64,000 bases of DNA from Nocardioides cavernae (GTDB lineage Bacteria > Actinomycetota > Actinomycetes > Propionibacteriales > Nocardioidaceae): the NCBI RefSeq assembly GCF_013410035.1, contig NZ_JACCBW010000002.1, forward strand, positions 186,001-250,000. The letters run 5' to 3'. Position 1 is the stretch's first letter. Each line of letters opens with the position of its first letter. The notes beneath the pieces are model-generated. The model did no database searches. It saw only the letters and a list, made by a program, of their open reading frames with translations, and was not told where the DNA came from. A program made the translations under genes and the position numbers. Shown piece after piece: positions 1 through 7,667 of this stretch.

Positions 1-86
1 CGCAGGCCGTTGGGGCGCGCGGGGTCCGGGTCGCCGACGCCCTCGGTGAAGGAGTCGCCCAGGGCGACGTAGCGGTGGAAGGTCAC
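1..86 (-). CDS. GDSL/SGNH-family hydrolase, N-terminal fragment
   Basis: Only the first 28 codons lie in the window, and the gene continues beyond base 1. The reading starts at a GTG and runs [27 protein letters not shown] is block I of SGNH/GDSL esterases, with the Ser as catalytic nucleophile. There is no signal peptide, which suggests a cytosolic enzyme if the start is right. An upstream ATG at 94 reads into a stop after three codons. A CACAAT hexamer six bases before the GTG suits a leaderless promoter. The gene is divergent from dcd. The substrate cannot be predicted from this fragment. Confidence 0.75.
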   Translation of the reverse strand, partial: MTFHRYVALGDSFTEGVGDPDPARPNGL

Positions 87-92
87 CCGACC

Positions 93-98
93 ATTGTG
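93..98 (-). promoter_or_regulatory. Leaderless -10 element of the GDSL hydrolase gene
   Basis: On the minus strand CACAAT lies exactly six bases before the GTG start, with no Shine-Dalgarno sequence at a usable distance. The same hexamer and spacing recur in front of the MFS gene that starts at 25039. Confidence 0.4.
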
Positions 99-129
99 AT
101 CAACCCTCCACGCGCCCGCGCAGCAGGGC

Positions 130-135
130 TAGGGT
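130..135 (+). promoter_or_regulatory. Leaderless -10 element of dcd
   Basis: TAGGGT (a TANNNT box) lies seven bases before the dcd GTG. There is no ribosome binding site between the box and the start, so transcription probably begins at or next to the start codon. Confidence 0.5.
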
Positions 136-142
136 CGGCCGC

Positions 143-718
143 GTGCTGCTCTCCGATCGTGACATCACCGCTGAGATCGACGCCGGCCGGATCGGCCTCG
201 AGCCGTGGGAGCCGGCGATGATGCAGCCCTCGAGCGTCGACGTGCGCCTCGACCGCTACTTCCGCGTCTTCGAGAATCACCGCTACCCGCACATCGACCC
301 GGCGGCCGACCAGTCCGAGCTGACCCGCGAGGTCGAGCCGGAGGGCGACGAGCCGTTCATCCTGCACCCGGGCGAGTTCGTCCTCGGCTCGACGTACGAG
401 GTGGTGTCGCTGCCCGACGACATCGCCGCGCGCGTCGAGGGCAAGTCGTCCCTGGGCCGCCTCGGGCTGTTGACCCACGCCACCGCCGGCTTCGTGGACC
501 CCGGGTTCTCCGGCCACGTGACGCTCGAGCTGGCCAACGTCGCGACGCTGCCGATCAAGCTCTACCCCGGGATGAAGATCGGCCAGTTCTGCTTCTTCCG
601 GCTCTCCTCGCCGAGCGAGCACCCGTACGGCTCGGAGAAGTACGGCTCGCGCTACCAGGGCCAGCGCGGCCCGACCCCGAGCCGGTCGTTCCAGAGCTTC
701 CACCGCACGCGGATCTGA
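143..718 (+). CDS. dcd: dCTP deaminase, actinobacterial bifunctional dCTP deaminase/dUTPase type
   Basis: Deaminates dCTP in the cytosolic pyrimidine nucleotide pathway. Actinobacterial enzymes of this type also hydrolyse the bound dUTP to dUMP. At 191 aa the length is usual for the family. The signature stretches are present: [10 protein letters not shown] in the middle and [19 protein letters not shown] after it, which includes the catalytic Glu, then the C-terminal [16 protein letters not shown] tail that closes over the nucleotide. The start is GTG behind a leaderless -10 box. The gene stands alone: the next gene begins 128 bases later behind an iron-type control region. Bifunctionality is inferred from the lineage. 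Confidence 0.95.
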   Translation: MLLSDRDITAEIDAGRIGLEPWEPAMMQPSSVDVRLDRYFRVFENHRYPHIDPAADQSELTREVEPEGDEPFILHPGEFVLGSTYEVVSLPDDIAARVEGKSSLGRLGLLTHATAGFVDPGFSGHVTLELANVATLPIKLYPGMKIGQFCFFRLSSPSEHPYGSEKYGSRYQGQRGPTPSRSFQSFHRTRI

Positions 719-755
719 GCGCGTGGAGCGCGGTGCTCCAGTCCATCCGTGCGGT

Positions 756-779
756 TTAGGTCACACCCCCGTGACCTAA
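756..779. promoter_or_regulatory. Perfect inverted repeat upstream of the siderophore operon
   Basis: TTAGGTCAC and GTGACCTAA form perfect 9-base arms around a 6-base C-rich centre. The arms contain TTAGGT/ACCTAA half sites like those of iron-dependent repressors, but the whole is 24 bp rather than the usual 19. It could be an additional operator or the terminator of dcd, which ends 37 bases upstream. Confidence 0.5.
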
Positions 780-804
780 TTGGCACCTGTGTGGTTAGGC
801 TCTC

Positions 805-823
805 CTAAGTTAGCCTCACCTTG
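805..823. promoter_or_regulatory. DtxR/IdeR-type iron box
   Basis: Read on the minus strand the site is AAGGTGAGGCTAACTTA, matching 14 of 17 inner positions of the actinobacterial consensus TAGGTTAGGCTAACCTA. A second partial palindrome, TTAGG-N4-CCTAA at 795-808, overlaps it. The site sits 24 bases before the start of the binding-protein gene, where an Fe(II)-loaded repressor would block transcription. Confidence 0.75.
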
Positions 824-846
824 CCACCCCTGCACACGGAGCCACC

Positions 847-1908
847 ATGAAGCGAAGTCTCACCGCGCCCACGTTCGTCAAGGTCGCCGCAGCCACCCTC
901 CTGCTCGCCGCCGTCTCCGGCTGCAGCACCGGATCCACCGAGTCGAACGCGACCGACAGCGAGCCCACCGCGGCGAGCAGCGCCGACGCCGACGCCTTCC
1001 CCGTGACCATCGAGCACGCGCTGGGCGAGACGACGATCGAGGCCGAGCCGACCCGCGTCTTCGCGCTGGGCTACGCCGAGGCCGACTACCCGCTCTCGCT
1101 GGGCGTGGTGCCGGTCGGTGCCGACAAGATCGAGTACGCCGGCAACGACAACTTCTCCTCCGAGTGGTTCGACGCCGAGCTGGCCGAGCTGGGCGGCGAG
1201 CAGCCGGAGCGCTTCAGCACCGCCGACGGCGTCCCGGTCGACGAGATCGTCAAGCTCCAGCCCGACCTGGTGACCGCGACGCAGTCCGGGATCACGCAGG
1301 AGGAGTACGACAAGCTCACCGAGGCCGGCATCCCCGTCGTCGCCTACCCCGACGCGCCCTACAACACGACCTGGCAGGAGTCGCTGGAGATGGTCGGCGA
1401 GGCCCTGGGCCGCTCCGACCTGGCCGAGGAGGTCAAGGCGGAGACCGAGCAGGCGATCGCCGACACCGCGGCGAAGTACCCCCAGCTCGAGGGCAAGACG
1501 TTCACCTTCGCCGGTCCCAACGCCGACCCGTCGTCGTTCTACGTCTACACCTCGATGGACAACCGCCCCCGGCTGCTCGTCGAGCTCGGGATGGAGAACT
1601 CCCCGCTGGTCGAGGAGCGCAGCGAGCCCGGCCAGTTCCTCTTCAACATCTCCGCCGAGCGCACCGAGCAGCTCGACGCCGACGTGTTCCTCACCTACGC
1701 CAACTCCGAGGCCAACCTGAAGGAGCTCGCGGAGGACCCGCTCGTCCAGCAGATCCCCGCGGTCGCCGACAACCGCTGGTACGCCACGGTCGACGTGACC
1801 GAGGCCGTCGGCTTCTCGGCCCCGTCCCCGCTGTCCCTGCCGAGCGCCCTCGAGCGCTACGTCCCCAAGGTCGCCGCGGCGGTCGACGGCGACGGCTCCA
1901 CCCCCTGA
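847..1908 (+). CDS. Iron-siderophore ABC transporter substrate-binding lipoprotein
   Basis: Extracellular receptor that delivers a ferric siderophore to the membrane permease. It has a lipoprotein signal peptide with lipobox VSGC (Cys26), a short Ser/Thr/Ala-rich linker, then a FecB/FepB-type (class III) fold recognised from ALGYAEADYPLSLGVVPVGAD and the later DVTEAVGFSAPSPLSLP region. The length of 353 aa is normal. The start is ATG with GGAG five bases upstream. It is the first gene of an operon with two permeases, an ATPase and a siderophore reductase, and is predicted to be iron-repressed through the box at 805-823. The siderophore itself cannot be named, and no biosynthetic genes are present. 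Confidence 0.92.
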   Translation: MKRSLTAPTFVKVAAATLLLAAVSGCSTGSTESNATDSEPTAASSADADAFPVTIEHALGETTIEAEPTRVFALGYAEADYPLSLGVVPVGADKIEYAGNDNFSSEWFDAELAELGGEQPERFSTADGVPVDEIVKLQPDLVTATQSGITQEEYDKLTEAGIPVVAYPDAPYNTTWQESLEMVGEALGRSDLAEEVKAETEQAIADTAAKYPQLEGKTFTFAGPNADPSSFYVYTSMDNRPRLLVELGMENSPLVEERSEPGQFLFNISAERTEQLDADVFLTYANSEANLKELAEDPLVQQIPAVADNRWYATVDVTEAVGFSAPSPLSLPSALERYVPKVAAAVDGDGSTP

Positions 1909-1923
1909 TCGGCGACCGACGCG

Positions 1924-2940
1924 ATGGCGATCACCACCACCGAGCTGCTCGACCGGCCGCGGAGCTCCTCCGCGTCCGGCCCGGCGACGGCGTACGCCGT
2001 GATGCTCGGACTCCTCGTGGTGGCCGCCCTCGCGTCGGTGCTCATCGGCTCGCGCCTCGTCCCGCCGACGGCGATCCTCGAGGCGGGGCCTGACCGGACC
2101 GTGGTCGAGGTGCGCGCCGTACGCACCGCGATGGGCGTGCTCGCGGGCGTCGCCCTCGGGCTCGCGGGCGCCTGCATGCAGGGCCTGACCCGCAACCCGC
2201 TCGCCGACCCTGGCATCCTGGGTGTGAACTCCGGGGCCGCGCTCGCGATCGTCCTCGGCATCGCCTACCTCGGCGCCGGGAGCATGACGACCTTCGTCCT
2301 CCTCGGCCTGCTCGGCGCCGCGATCGCCTCGCTGGCCGTGCACGCCATCGCCGGCATCGGACGCGACGGGGCCACCCCGGCGAAGCTCACCGTCGCCGGT
2401 GCCGCCTTCGCCGCGGCGGCCAGCAGCTGGACCATCGCGGTCCAGCTCGTCGACCAGACCGCGCTCGACATCATGCGGCGCTGGCAGGTCGGCTCCATCG
2501 GCGGCCGCCCGTGGGACGTGGTGGTCTCGCTGGCCCCTGTGTTCCTGGTCGGAGCGCTCCTCGCGATCGGCCTCAGCCGCACCCTCAACGCGCTCGCCCT
2601 CGGCGAGGACATGGCCAAGGGCCTGGGCCGTCACACCACCCGCGACCGGGTGCTCGTCGGGCTCGCGATCGTCCTGCTCGCGGGCACCGCGACCGCGGCC
2701 GCGGGCCCGATCGCGTTCGTCGGCCTGATCGTGCCCCACCTCGTCCGCACCCGCACCGGCTCCGACCACCGCCACCTCCTGCCGCTGAGCGCGGGGTACG
2801 GCGCGGTGCTGGTGCTGGCCGCCGACACCGTCGGCCGCGTGGTCCTTCCGCCGTCGGAGGTGCAGGTCGGCATCATGACCGCCGTCGTCGGCGTGCCGTT
2901 CTTCCTGCTGCTGGTCCGCCGCGGACGGATGGGGCTGTGA
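1924..2940 (+). CDS. FecCD-family iron-siderophore permease, subunit 1
   Basis: Polytopic inner-membrane subunit of the siderophore importer (338 aa). The typical FecCD signature GLAGACMQGLTRNPLADPGILGVNSGA is visible near residues 80-105, and the C-terminal GPIAFVGLIVPHLVR motif that contacts the ATPase is present. It starts 15 bases after the binding-protein gene and is followed by the second permease after one base. It should form a heterodimer with that protein. Regulation is expected through the operon's iron box. Confidence 0.92.
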   Translation: MAITTTELLDRPRSSSASGPATAYAVMLGLLVVAALASVLIGSRLVPPTAILEAGPDRTVVEVRAVRTAMGVLAGVALGLAGACMQGLTRNPLADPGILGVNSGAALAIVLGIAYLGAGSMTTFVLLGLLGAAIASLAVHAIAGIGRDGATPAKLTVAGAAFAAAASSWTIAVQLVDQTALDIMRRWQVGSIGGRPWDVVVSLAPVFLVGALLAIGLSRTLNALALGEDMAKGLGRHTTRDRVLVGLAIVLLAGTATAAAGPIAFVGLIVPHLVRTRTGSDHRHLLPLSAGYGAVLVLAADTVGRVVLPPSEVQVGIMTAVVGVPFFLLLVRRGRMGL

Positions 2941-2941
2941 C

Positions 2942-4003
2942 ATGAGCGCGCCCACCCTGCCCGTCACCACCCCGGCCGAGCGGCCCGAGGTCCACCCGGA
3001 CCTGCGCCTGGCGACGCGCCGCCCGCGCCGCCGACGCCGCCTGGTCCTCGGGGGCCTCGCCGCCGTGCTCTTCGCAGCCTTCGCCGTGCGGGTCCTGCTC
3101 GGCGACTACACCTTCACGATCCCCGACTTCTTCCGCATCCTGTTCGGCGAGCAGATCCCGGTCTCGACCTTCATCCTGATGGAGACCAAGCTCCCGCGGG
3201 CGGTCCTCGCCGTCCTCGTCGGCGTGGCCCTCGGTGCGGCTGGCTCGCTCTTCCAGATGCTGCTGCGCAACCCGCTGGCCAGCCCCGACATCGTCGGCGT
3301 CAGCCTCGGCGCCAGCGCGGCCGGCATCTTCGCGCTGCTCACCCTCGGGCTGCGCGACGGCGCCGTGTCGGTGTTCGCCGTCGTCGGCGCGGTCGTGATC
3401 TCGGCGGTCGTGCGCTGGGTCGCCGGCACCACCGGCGGCTACCGGCTCGTCCTCGTGGGGGTGGGCGTCGCGGCGGCGATGACCTCCGTCATCCAGTACC
3501 TCCTCGCCCGCTCCAACACGTGGGACGTGCAGCTGGCCCTGCGCTGGCTCGTGGGCAGCCTCAACAACGTGCCGTGGTCGACGATCGGCATGCTCGCGGG
3601 CGCCCTGGTCGTGCTGCTGCCGACGCTGGCGTACCTCGCCCGCTCCCTCGAGGTCCTCGAGCTCGGCGACGAGGCCGCGGCGGGGCTGGGCACCGGTCGG
3701 CACCGTACGGACGTGCTCCTGCTCGTCGGCGTGCTGCTGACCGCGGTGGCCGTCGCGGCGGCCGGCCCGGTCGCGTTCGTCGCGTTCATGTCGGGCCCGA
3801 TCGCCCGCGCGCTGATGGGCGGGCGCCACAGCCTCGTGGCCGGGGCGCTCGTCGGCGCCGTGCTGATGCTGCTCGCCGACTACACCGCGGCCTACCTCAT
3901 CCCCGACGTGGTGCTGCCCGTCGGGATCGTCACCGGAGCGGTCGGCGGACCGTTCCTGCTCTGGCTACTGGCGCGCGGCGCCGCGACCGGGAGGACCGGA
4001 TGA
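2942..4003 (+). CDS. FecCD-family iron-siderophore permease, subunit 2
   Basis: Second transmembrane subunit (353 aa) with an extended cytoplasmic N-terminus rich in Arg (RRPRRRRR) before the first membrane helix. The family motifs GAAGSLFQMLLRNPLASPDIVGVS and AAGPVAFVAFMSGPIAR are present. It is clearly related to the preceding permease but not a recent copy. Its stop overlaps the ATPase start (ATGA), which indicates translational coupling. Confidence 0.92.
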   Translation: MSAPTLPVTTPAERPEVHPDLRLATRRPRRRRRLVLGGLAAVLFAAFAVRVLLGDYTFTIPDFFRILFGEQIPVSTFILMETKLPRAVLAVLVGVALGAAGSLFQMLLRNPLASPDIVGVSLGASAAGIFALLTLGLRDGAVSVFAVVGAVVISAVVRWVAGTTGGYRLVLVGVGVAAAMTSVIQYLLARSNTWDVQLALRWLVGSLNNVPWSTIGMLAGALVVLLPTLAYLARSLEVLELGDEAAAGLGTGRHRTDVLLLVGVLLTAVAVAAAGPVAFVAFMSGPIARALMGGRHSLVAGALVGAVLMLLADYTAAYLIPDVVLPVGIVTGAVGGPFLLWLLARGAATGRTG

Positions 4004-4854
4004 CCGACTCGACCAGCAGGCTGCGCACGGACGCCTTGATCCTCGGCTACGGCGACCGGACGGTCGTCGAGGAGGTCAGCGTCGCGATCCCCGACGGCAA
4101 GGTGACCGTCGTCGTCGGGCCCAACGCGTGCGGCAAGTCCACCCTGCTCAAGGGCCTGGCCCGGCTCGTACGCCCCCGCGGTGGTGCGGTGCTGCTCGAC
4201 GGCCAGGAGATCCACGCGCGGCCCACCAAGGAGGTCGCGAAGGTCCTCGGGCTGCTCCCGCAGAACCCGATCGCCCCGGAGGGCGTCGTGGTCGCCGACC
4301 TCGTCGGTCGCGGACGCCACCCGCACCAGGGCGTCTTCACCCGGTGGACCGCCGAGGACCGGGTCGCGGTGGAGGAGGCGATGGTCCTCACCGACACCTA
4401 CGAGCTCGCGGACCGGGCCGTCGACGAGCTCTCGGGCGGTCAGCGCCAGCGGGTGTGGATCGCGATGGCGCTCGCCCAGGGCACCGACCTCCTGCTCCTC
4501 GACGAGCCGACGACCTACCTCGACGTCGCCCACCAGGTCGAGATGCTCGACCTCCTCGTCGAGCTCAACGCGCGGCGTGGCACGACGATCGTGATGGTCC
4601 TCCACGACCTCAACCTCTCCGCGCGCTACGCCGACCACCTCGTCGCGCTGCACGCCGGGCGCATCGTCGCCGAGGGCACCCCCGCCGAGGTGGTGACCGA
4701 GGAGGTCGTCCGCTCGGTCTTCGGTCTCGACAACCGGGTCATCCAGGACCCTGTCTCGCACACCCCGATGGTGGTGCCGGTGGGCCGCCACCAGCCCCGC
4801 ACCCCGTCCGTCCCCACCGCCCCGAGCACTCCCGCCGACCAGGAGAACCGATGA
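4000..4854 (+). CDS. Iron-siderophore ABC transporter ATPase
   Basis: Cytosolic ATPase powering the two FecCD permeases (284 aa). Walker A GPNACGKST (about residue 40), Q-loop LLPQNP, ABC signature LSGGQRQRVWIAMAL, Walker B LLLLDEPTTYLD and H-loop VLHDLNLSARYADH are all intact. It is of the FepC/FecE type. The C-terminus has a short Pro/Thr-rich extension. It overlaps both neighbours by ATGA junctions, so the operon reads as one unit. Confidence 0.95.
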   Translation: MTDSTSRLRTDALILGYGDRTVVEEVSVAIPDGKVTVVVGPNACGKSTLLKGLARLVRPRGGAVLLDGQEIHARPTKEVAKVLGLLPQNPIAPEGVVVADLVGRGRHPHQGVFTRWTAEDRVAVEEAMVLTDTYELADRAVDELSGGQRQRVWIAMALAQGTDLLLLDEPTTYLDVAHQVEMLDLLVELNARRGTTIVMVLHDLNLSARYADHLVALHAGRIVAEGTPAEVVTEEVVRSVFGLDNRVIQDPVSHTPMVVPVGRHQPRTPSVPTAPSTPADQENR

Positions 4855-5789
4855 CCGTGACCGCGTCCACCCTGCCCATGCTCTTCGCCGAGGTCGAGGT
4901 CGTCTCGGTCCAGCGGCTGTCGCCGAGCTTCGTGCGCGTCGAGCTCGGCAGCCCGGAGCTGGCGCACTTCGGCGTCGACGGCGACCGCTTCGACCAGCGG
5001 ATCAAGCTGATCTTCCCCGACCCCGTGACCGGCGGGATCACCTCGACCGAGGGCGCCGACGACACGTGGTTCTCGACGTGGCTCGAGCGGCCGGCCGAGG
5101 AGCGCGGCCACATGCGGACGTACACGATCCGCGACGTGCGCGGCTCGGGCGAGCAGACCACGTTCGTCGTCGACATGGTGCTGCACCTCGAGGGCGACCT
5201 CGTCGGGCCGGGCTCCACGTGGGCCTCGACGGCCAAGGTGGGCGACACGGTCGTGCTGATGGCGCCGCGGGCCGGATTCCCCTACGGCGGCATCGAGTTC
5301 ACCCCGCCCCCGGGCGCCGACCTGCTGCTGGTCGGCGACGAGACCGCGGTGCCCGCGATCTGCACGGTCCTCGAGCAGCTGCCGGCCGACGCGGTCGGCA
5401 CGGCGTTCCTCGAGGTGCCCGTCGCCGGGGACGTCCAGGACGTACGCGGTCCCGAGGGCATCGAGGTCTTGTGGCTGGCCCGCGAGGGCGACGAGCTCGG
5501 CGTCGGCCTGCACGACGCGGTCGTGGCCCACCTCGGCATCCCGGGCGCGACCGTCGAGGTCGCCGCGGACGAGGTGGACCCTGACCTGTGGGAGACGCCC
5601 TTCTACTCCTCCTCCGGCGAGGAGGTCGCGGGCGACGTGAGCGGCGTGGGTGGGACGTACGCCTGGATCGCGGGCGAGTCCAAGGTGGTCACCGGACTGC
5701 GCCGGCACCTGGTCAACGAGCTCGGCTTCGACCGCAGCCAGGTGGCGTTCATGGGCTACTGGCGACGCGGCGTCGCCATGAAGTCCTGA
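4851..5789 (+). CDS. Siderophore-interacting protein (FAD-dependent ferric-siderophore reductase)
   Basis: Likely reduces Fe(III) from the imported siderophore in the cytosol using NAD(P)H and FAD. It is a SIP/ViuB-type flavoreductase: an N-terminal FAD domain with the RTYTIRD motif near residue 87, and a C-terminal SIP domain ending in WIAGESKVVTGLRRHLVNELGFDRSQVAFMGYWRRG. The length of 312 aa is slightly longer than average. It is translationally coupled to the ATPase and is the last gene of the iron operon. Confidence 0.92.
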   Translation: MTVTASTLPMLFAEVEVVSVQRLSPSFVRVELGSPELAHFGVDGDRFDQRIKLIFPDPVTGGITSTEGADDTWFSTWLERPAEERGHMRTYTIRDVRGSGEQTTFVVDMVLHLEGDLVGPGSTWASTAKVGDTVVLMAPRAGFPYGGIEFTPPPGADLLLVGDETAVPAICTVLEQLPADAVGTAFLEVPVAGDVQDVRGPEGIEVLWLAREGDELGVGLHDAVVAHLGIPGATVEVAADEVDPDLWETPFYSSSGEEVAGDVSGVGGTYAWIAGESKVVTGLRRHLVNELGFDRSQVAFMGYWRRGVAMKS

Positions 5790-5805
5790 GCGGACGGGTG
5801 CGGGC

Positions 5806-5898
5806 TCAGCGGCGCTTCGGCGCGCGCGGGGAGTAGCGCACGCGCTCGGCGATGCGGTGGCGGGCGATCAGCTCGAGGTCGGTCAACGAGTCGTACAT
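5806..5898 (-). CDS. 30-aa basic micro-protein
   Basis: MYDSLTDLELIARHRIAERVRYSPRAPKRR. A clear ribosome binding site (GAGAGGAGC) lies seven bases before the ATG, which is the main reason for calling it. The N-terminal half can form an amphipathic helix, and the C-terminus is Arg/Lys/Pro-rich. It lies 50 bases downstream of the DUF4097 gene on the same strand and may be its operon partner. In its ELxxRxR-type helix it vaguely resembles the 38-aa protein at 48024-48140. I do not recognise a named family. Confidence 0.55.
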   Translation of the reverse strand: MYDSLTDLELIARHRIAERVRYSPRAPKRR

Positions 5899-5948
5899 GG
5901 TCGTGCTCCTCTCGGACGGTGGTTCGGTGGGTCGGGGATGACGCTGGA

Positions 5949-6800
5949 TCAGCTGCTGGGGTGGAGGGTGACGTCGCCCGACGCGGTCGTCGCGCGCAGC
6001 TCGAGGTAGGGCTCGCCGGGGGCGGGCTCGCCGGTGCGGGGGAGGCTGGAGGACAGCCGGCCGCTCGACGTGCGGACGTCGGTCCACACCGGGGTGCCGG
6101 CGACGACCCCGATGCGGAGGTCGCCGCTCGCGGTCTTGGCCGTGATCCGGCTCGAGGCGACCTGGTGGACCACGAGGTCGCCCGAGCCGGTGGTGAACAC
6201 CGCCTCCCCGCCGAGGGAGTGGACCTGCGCGTCGCCCGAGCCGGTCTTGACGGCGAGCTCGGCGCGGGCGTCCTCGACGCGGACGTCACCGCTGCCCGTC
6301 GTGACGACGAGCCGCGACTCGGCCCGGTGCACCACGATGTCGCCGGACCCGGCCTTGAGGTGGGCCTCGCCGACCAGGTGCTCGACCGACAGGTCGCCCG
6401 AGCCCGAGTGGATGACGAGGTCGCCCTCGACGACCTCGAGCGTGACGTCGCCCGAGCCCGTGTCGATGCGGGCGTCGGCGAGGCGGCCGTGGGTGGCGAC
6501 GTCGCTGCTGCCGACCTTGGCGTGCAGGCCGCTGGCCACCGGGACCTCGACGACGATGTCGACCCGGGGGTCCCTCCCGAAGAAGCCGCCGGAGCGGTTG
6601 GGGGCGATGATCGCGATGCGGCGCTCGCCCCGTCCGTCGTCGAGGTCGCGCACGTCGAACTCCTCGGCGCGCTCGCCGGTGATCCGGACGGTCGTGCGCG
6701 TGGTGCCGATGGCGGTGACGTCGACGGACCCGCGGCCGGTCTCGACGTAGAGGTCGATCGGTTCGGGGGTGTCGAAGTCGAGGTCGAGCTGGTTGCTCAT
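5949..6800 (-). CDS. DUF4097-family beta-repeat protein
   Basis: 283-aa soluble protein made almost wholly of short beta strands separated by G(S)GD turns: TGSGDVTLE, SGSGDLSVE, AGSGDIVVH, TGSGDVRVE, TGSGDAQVH, TGSGDLVVH, TASGDLRIG, spaced about 19-20 residues. This is the single-stranded beta-helix pattern of DUF4097 (adhesin-like) proteins. There is no signal peptide or membrane helix. It lies 103 bases downstream of the regulator gene at 6904-7452, with which such proteins are often paired in actinobacteria. The function is unknown; a polymerising or scaffold role is only a guess. Confidence 0.85.
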   Translation of the reverse strand: MSNQLDLDFDTPEPIDLYVETGRGSVDVTAIGTTRTTVRITGERAEEFDVRDLDDGRGERRIAIIAPNRSGGFFGRDPRVDIVVEVPVASGLHAKVGSSDVATHGRLADARIDTGSGDVTLEVVEGDLVIHSGSGDLSVEHLVGEAHLKAGSGDIVVHRAESRLVVTTGSGDVRVEDARAELAVKTGSGDAQVHSLGGEAVFTTGSGDLVVHQVASSRITAKTASGDLRIGVVAGTPVWTDVRTSSGRLSSSLPRTGEPAPGEPYLELRATTASGDVTLHPSS

Positions 6801-6903
6801 GGTGGTCTCCAGTCCGGGTTCGGGGTGTGTTCGTCCGACGGGCCGGCCGGTGCCGGACCGCTGCGTGCGGGATGGCCTCGCGAGACCGCTCAGGGGTGGG
6901 GTG

Positions 6904-7452
6904 TCAGAGCCAGCCGGACATCCGGCGGTTGCCCTGCTTGCGGCTGCCGGCGAACGGGTCGTAGCCGACGAAGGGGACGCTGCTCAGGTCGATGTCGACG
7001 TTGATCGCGTGCTCGTTGGTGGCGCTGCGGACCAGGCCGACCATCCACGTGTTGAGGCTCTGCCCGGCCGCTGCGGCCTTCTCCTCGGCGCGGGCCTTGA
7101 CGGCCTCCGGGATGCGCAGGGTGATCCGGGCCAGGTCGCCGTCGTCCTCCTCCGGGGCGGCCGGGGGCGCCGGCGGCGGGGGCGGGGCGGGCATCGCGGC
7201 CGGCGGGGCGACCTCGACGACGAAGTCCAGCTCGCGACCGACCAGGCGCACGTCGACGCTGCCCTCCCGCAGCTCGGCGGTGATCTCGGCCGCCGCGTGC
7301 GAGATGGCCTCCATCAGGGCCAGGCGCGCGCTCGGGTCGAGGGCGTACGCCAGCCTCTCGGCCGCCTGCCGGAGCTCGTCGCCGCCGGCCTCGGCAGCGG
7401 CGAGCAGGTCGCGGCGCAGGTGGTCGACGTACGGGGTGATGTCCATGCGCAC
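6904..7452 (-). CDS. Ribbon-helix-helix (HicB/Arc-like) regulator with Pro-rich linker
   Basis: 182 aa. The N-terminal half is helical; a Pro/Ala-rich linker (APPPPPAPPAAPEEDDG) follows; then comes a short C-terminal unit LARITLRIPEAVKARAEEKAAAAGQSLNTWMVGLVRSA that fits a ribbon-helix-helix DNA-binding fold (beta strand, then two helices). The first codon is either GTG at 7452 or ATG at 7446. Four TGATGTCA-type sites lie directly in front of the start, so the protein probably represses itself and the DUF4097 gene downstream. No toxin gene is next to it, so it is more likely a plain autoregulator than a toxin-antitoxin antitoxin. Confidence 0.75.
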   Translation of the reverse strand: MRMDITPYVDHLRRDLLAAAEAGGDELRQAAERLAYALDPSARLALMEAISHAAAEITAELREGSVDVRLVGRELDFVVEVAPPAAMPAPPPPPAPPAAPEEDDGDLARITLRIPEAVKARAEEKAAAAGQSLNTWMVGLVRSATNEHAINVDIDLSSVPFVGYDPFAGSRKQGNRRMSGWL

Positions 7453-7457
7453 TATGG

Positions 7458-7520
7458 TGACATCAGAGTGATGTCACGTCAAGGGCGAAGTGATGTCAGG
7501 TGTGCGTCGGGGTGATGTCA
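7458..7520. promoter_or_regulatory. Operator array of four TGATGTCA sites on an 11-bp lattice
   Basis: TGACATCA at 7458-7465 is followed by three copies of its reverse complement TGATGTCA at 7469-7476, 7491-7498 and 7513-7520. The start positions differ by 11, 22 and 22 bases, so all sites face the same side of the helix. This is the layout expected for cooperative binding by a ribbon-helix-helix repressor, and the array lies immediately upstream of the gene for such a protein. Confidence 0.7.
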
Positions 7521-7544
7521 CGGCTCTCCAGCCCCCCATGCTGA

Positions 7545-7622
7545 CGCTGTAACGCCGGGTTGGTCGCTGTACCCACCCCGATGCATCAAGGTGGGTACAA
7601 GCATCAACCCGGCGTTACAGCG
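7545..7622. terminator. Long nested hairpin between two minus-strand genes
   Basis: Perfect 18-base arms (CGCTGTAACGCCGGGTTG at 7545-7562 and its complement at 7605-7622) enclose a second perfect 10-base stem (TGTACCCACC at 7568-7577 with 7590-7599), whose loop contains the palindrome GATGCATC. It lies just after the end of the big Fe-S gene, so a terminator is the simplest reading. There is no T-run, and a dispersed palindromic repeat is possible. Confidence 0.55.
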
Positions 7623-7667
7623 CGCGACGACCGTGGCGGGGAGCCCGCCGAGCCCGGCCGAACCCGG

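Noticed and set aside
805-2970. Long minus-strand frame across the siderophore binding-protein and permease genes
   Set aside because: It is a shadow of the FecB/FecCD genes, low-complexity with no motif.
6904-7452. HicAB-type toxin-antitoxin pair
   Set aside because: No HicA-like or other toxin ORF is adjacent; the neighbour is a DUF4097 protein.
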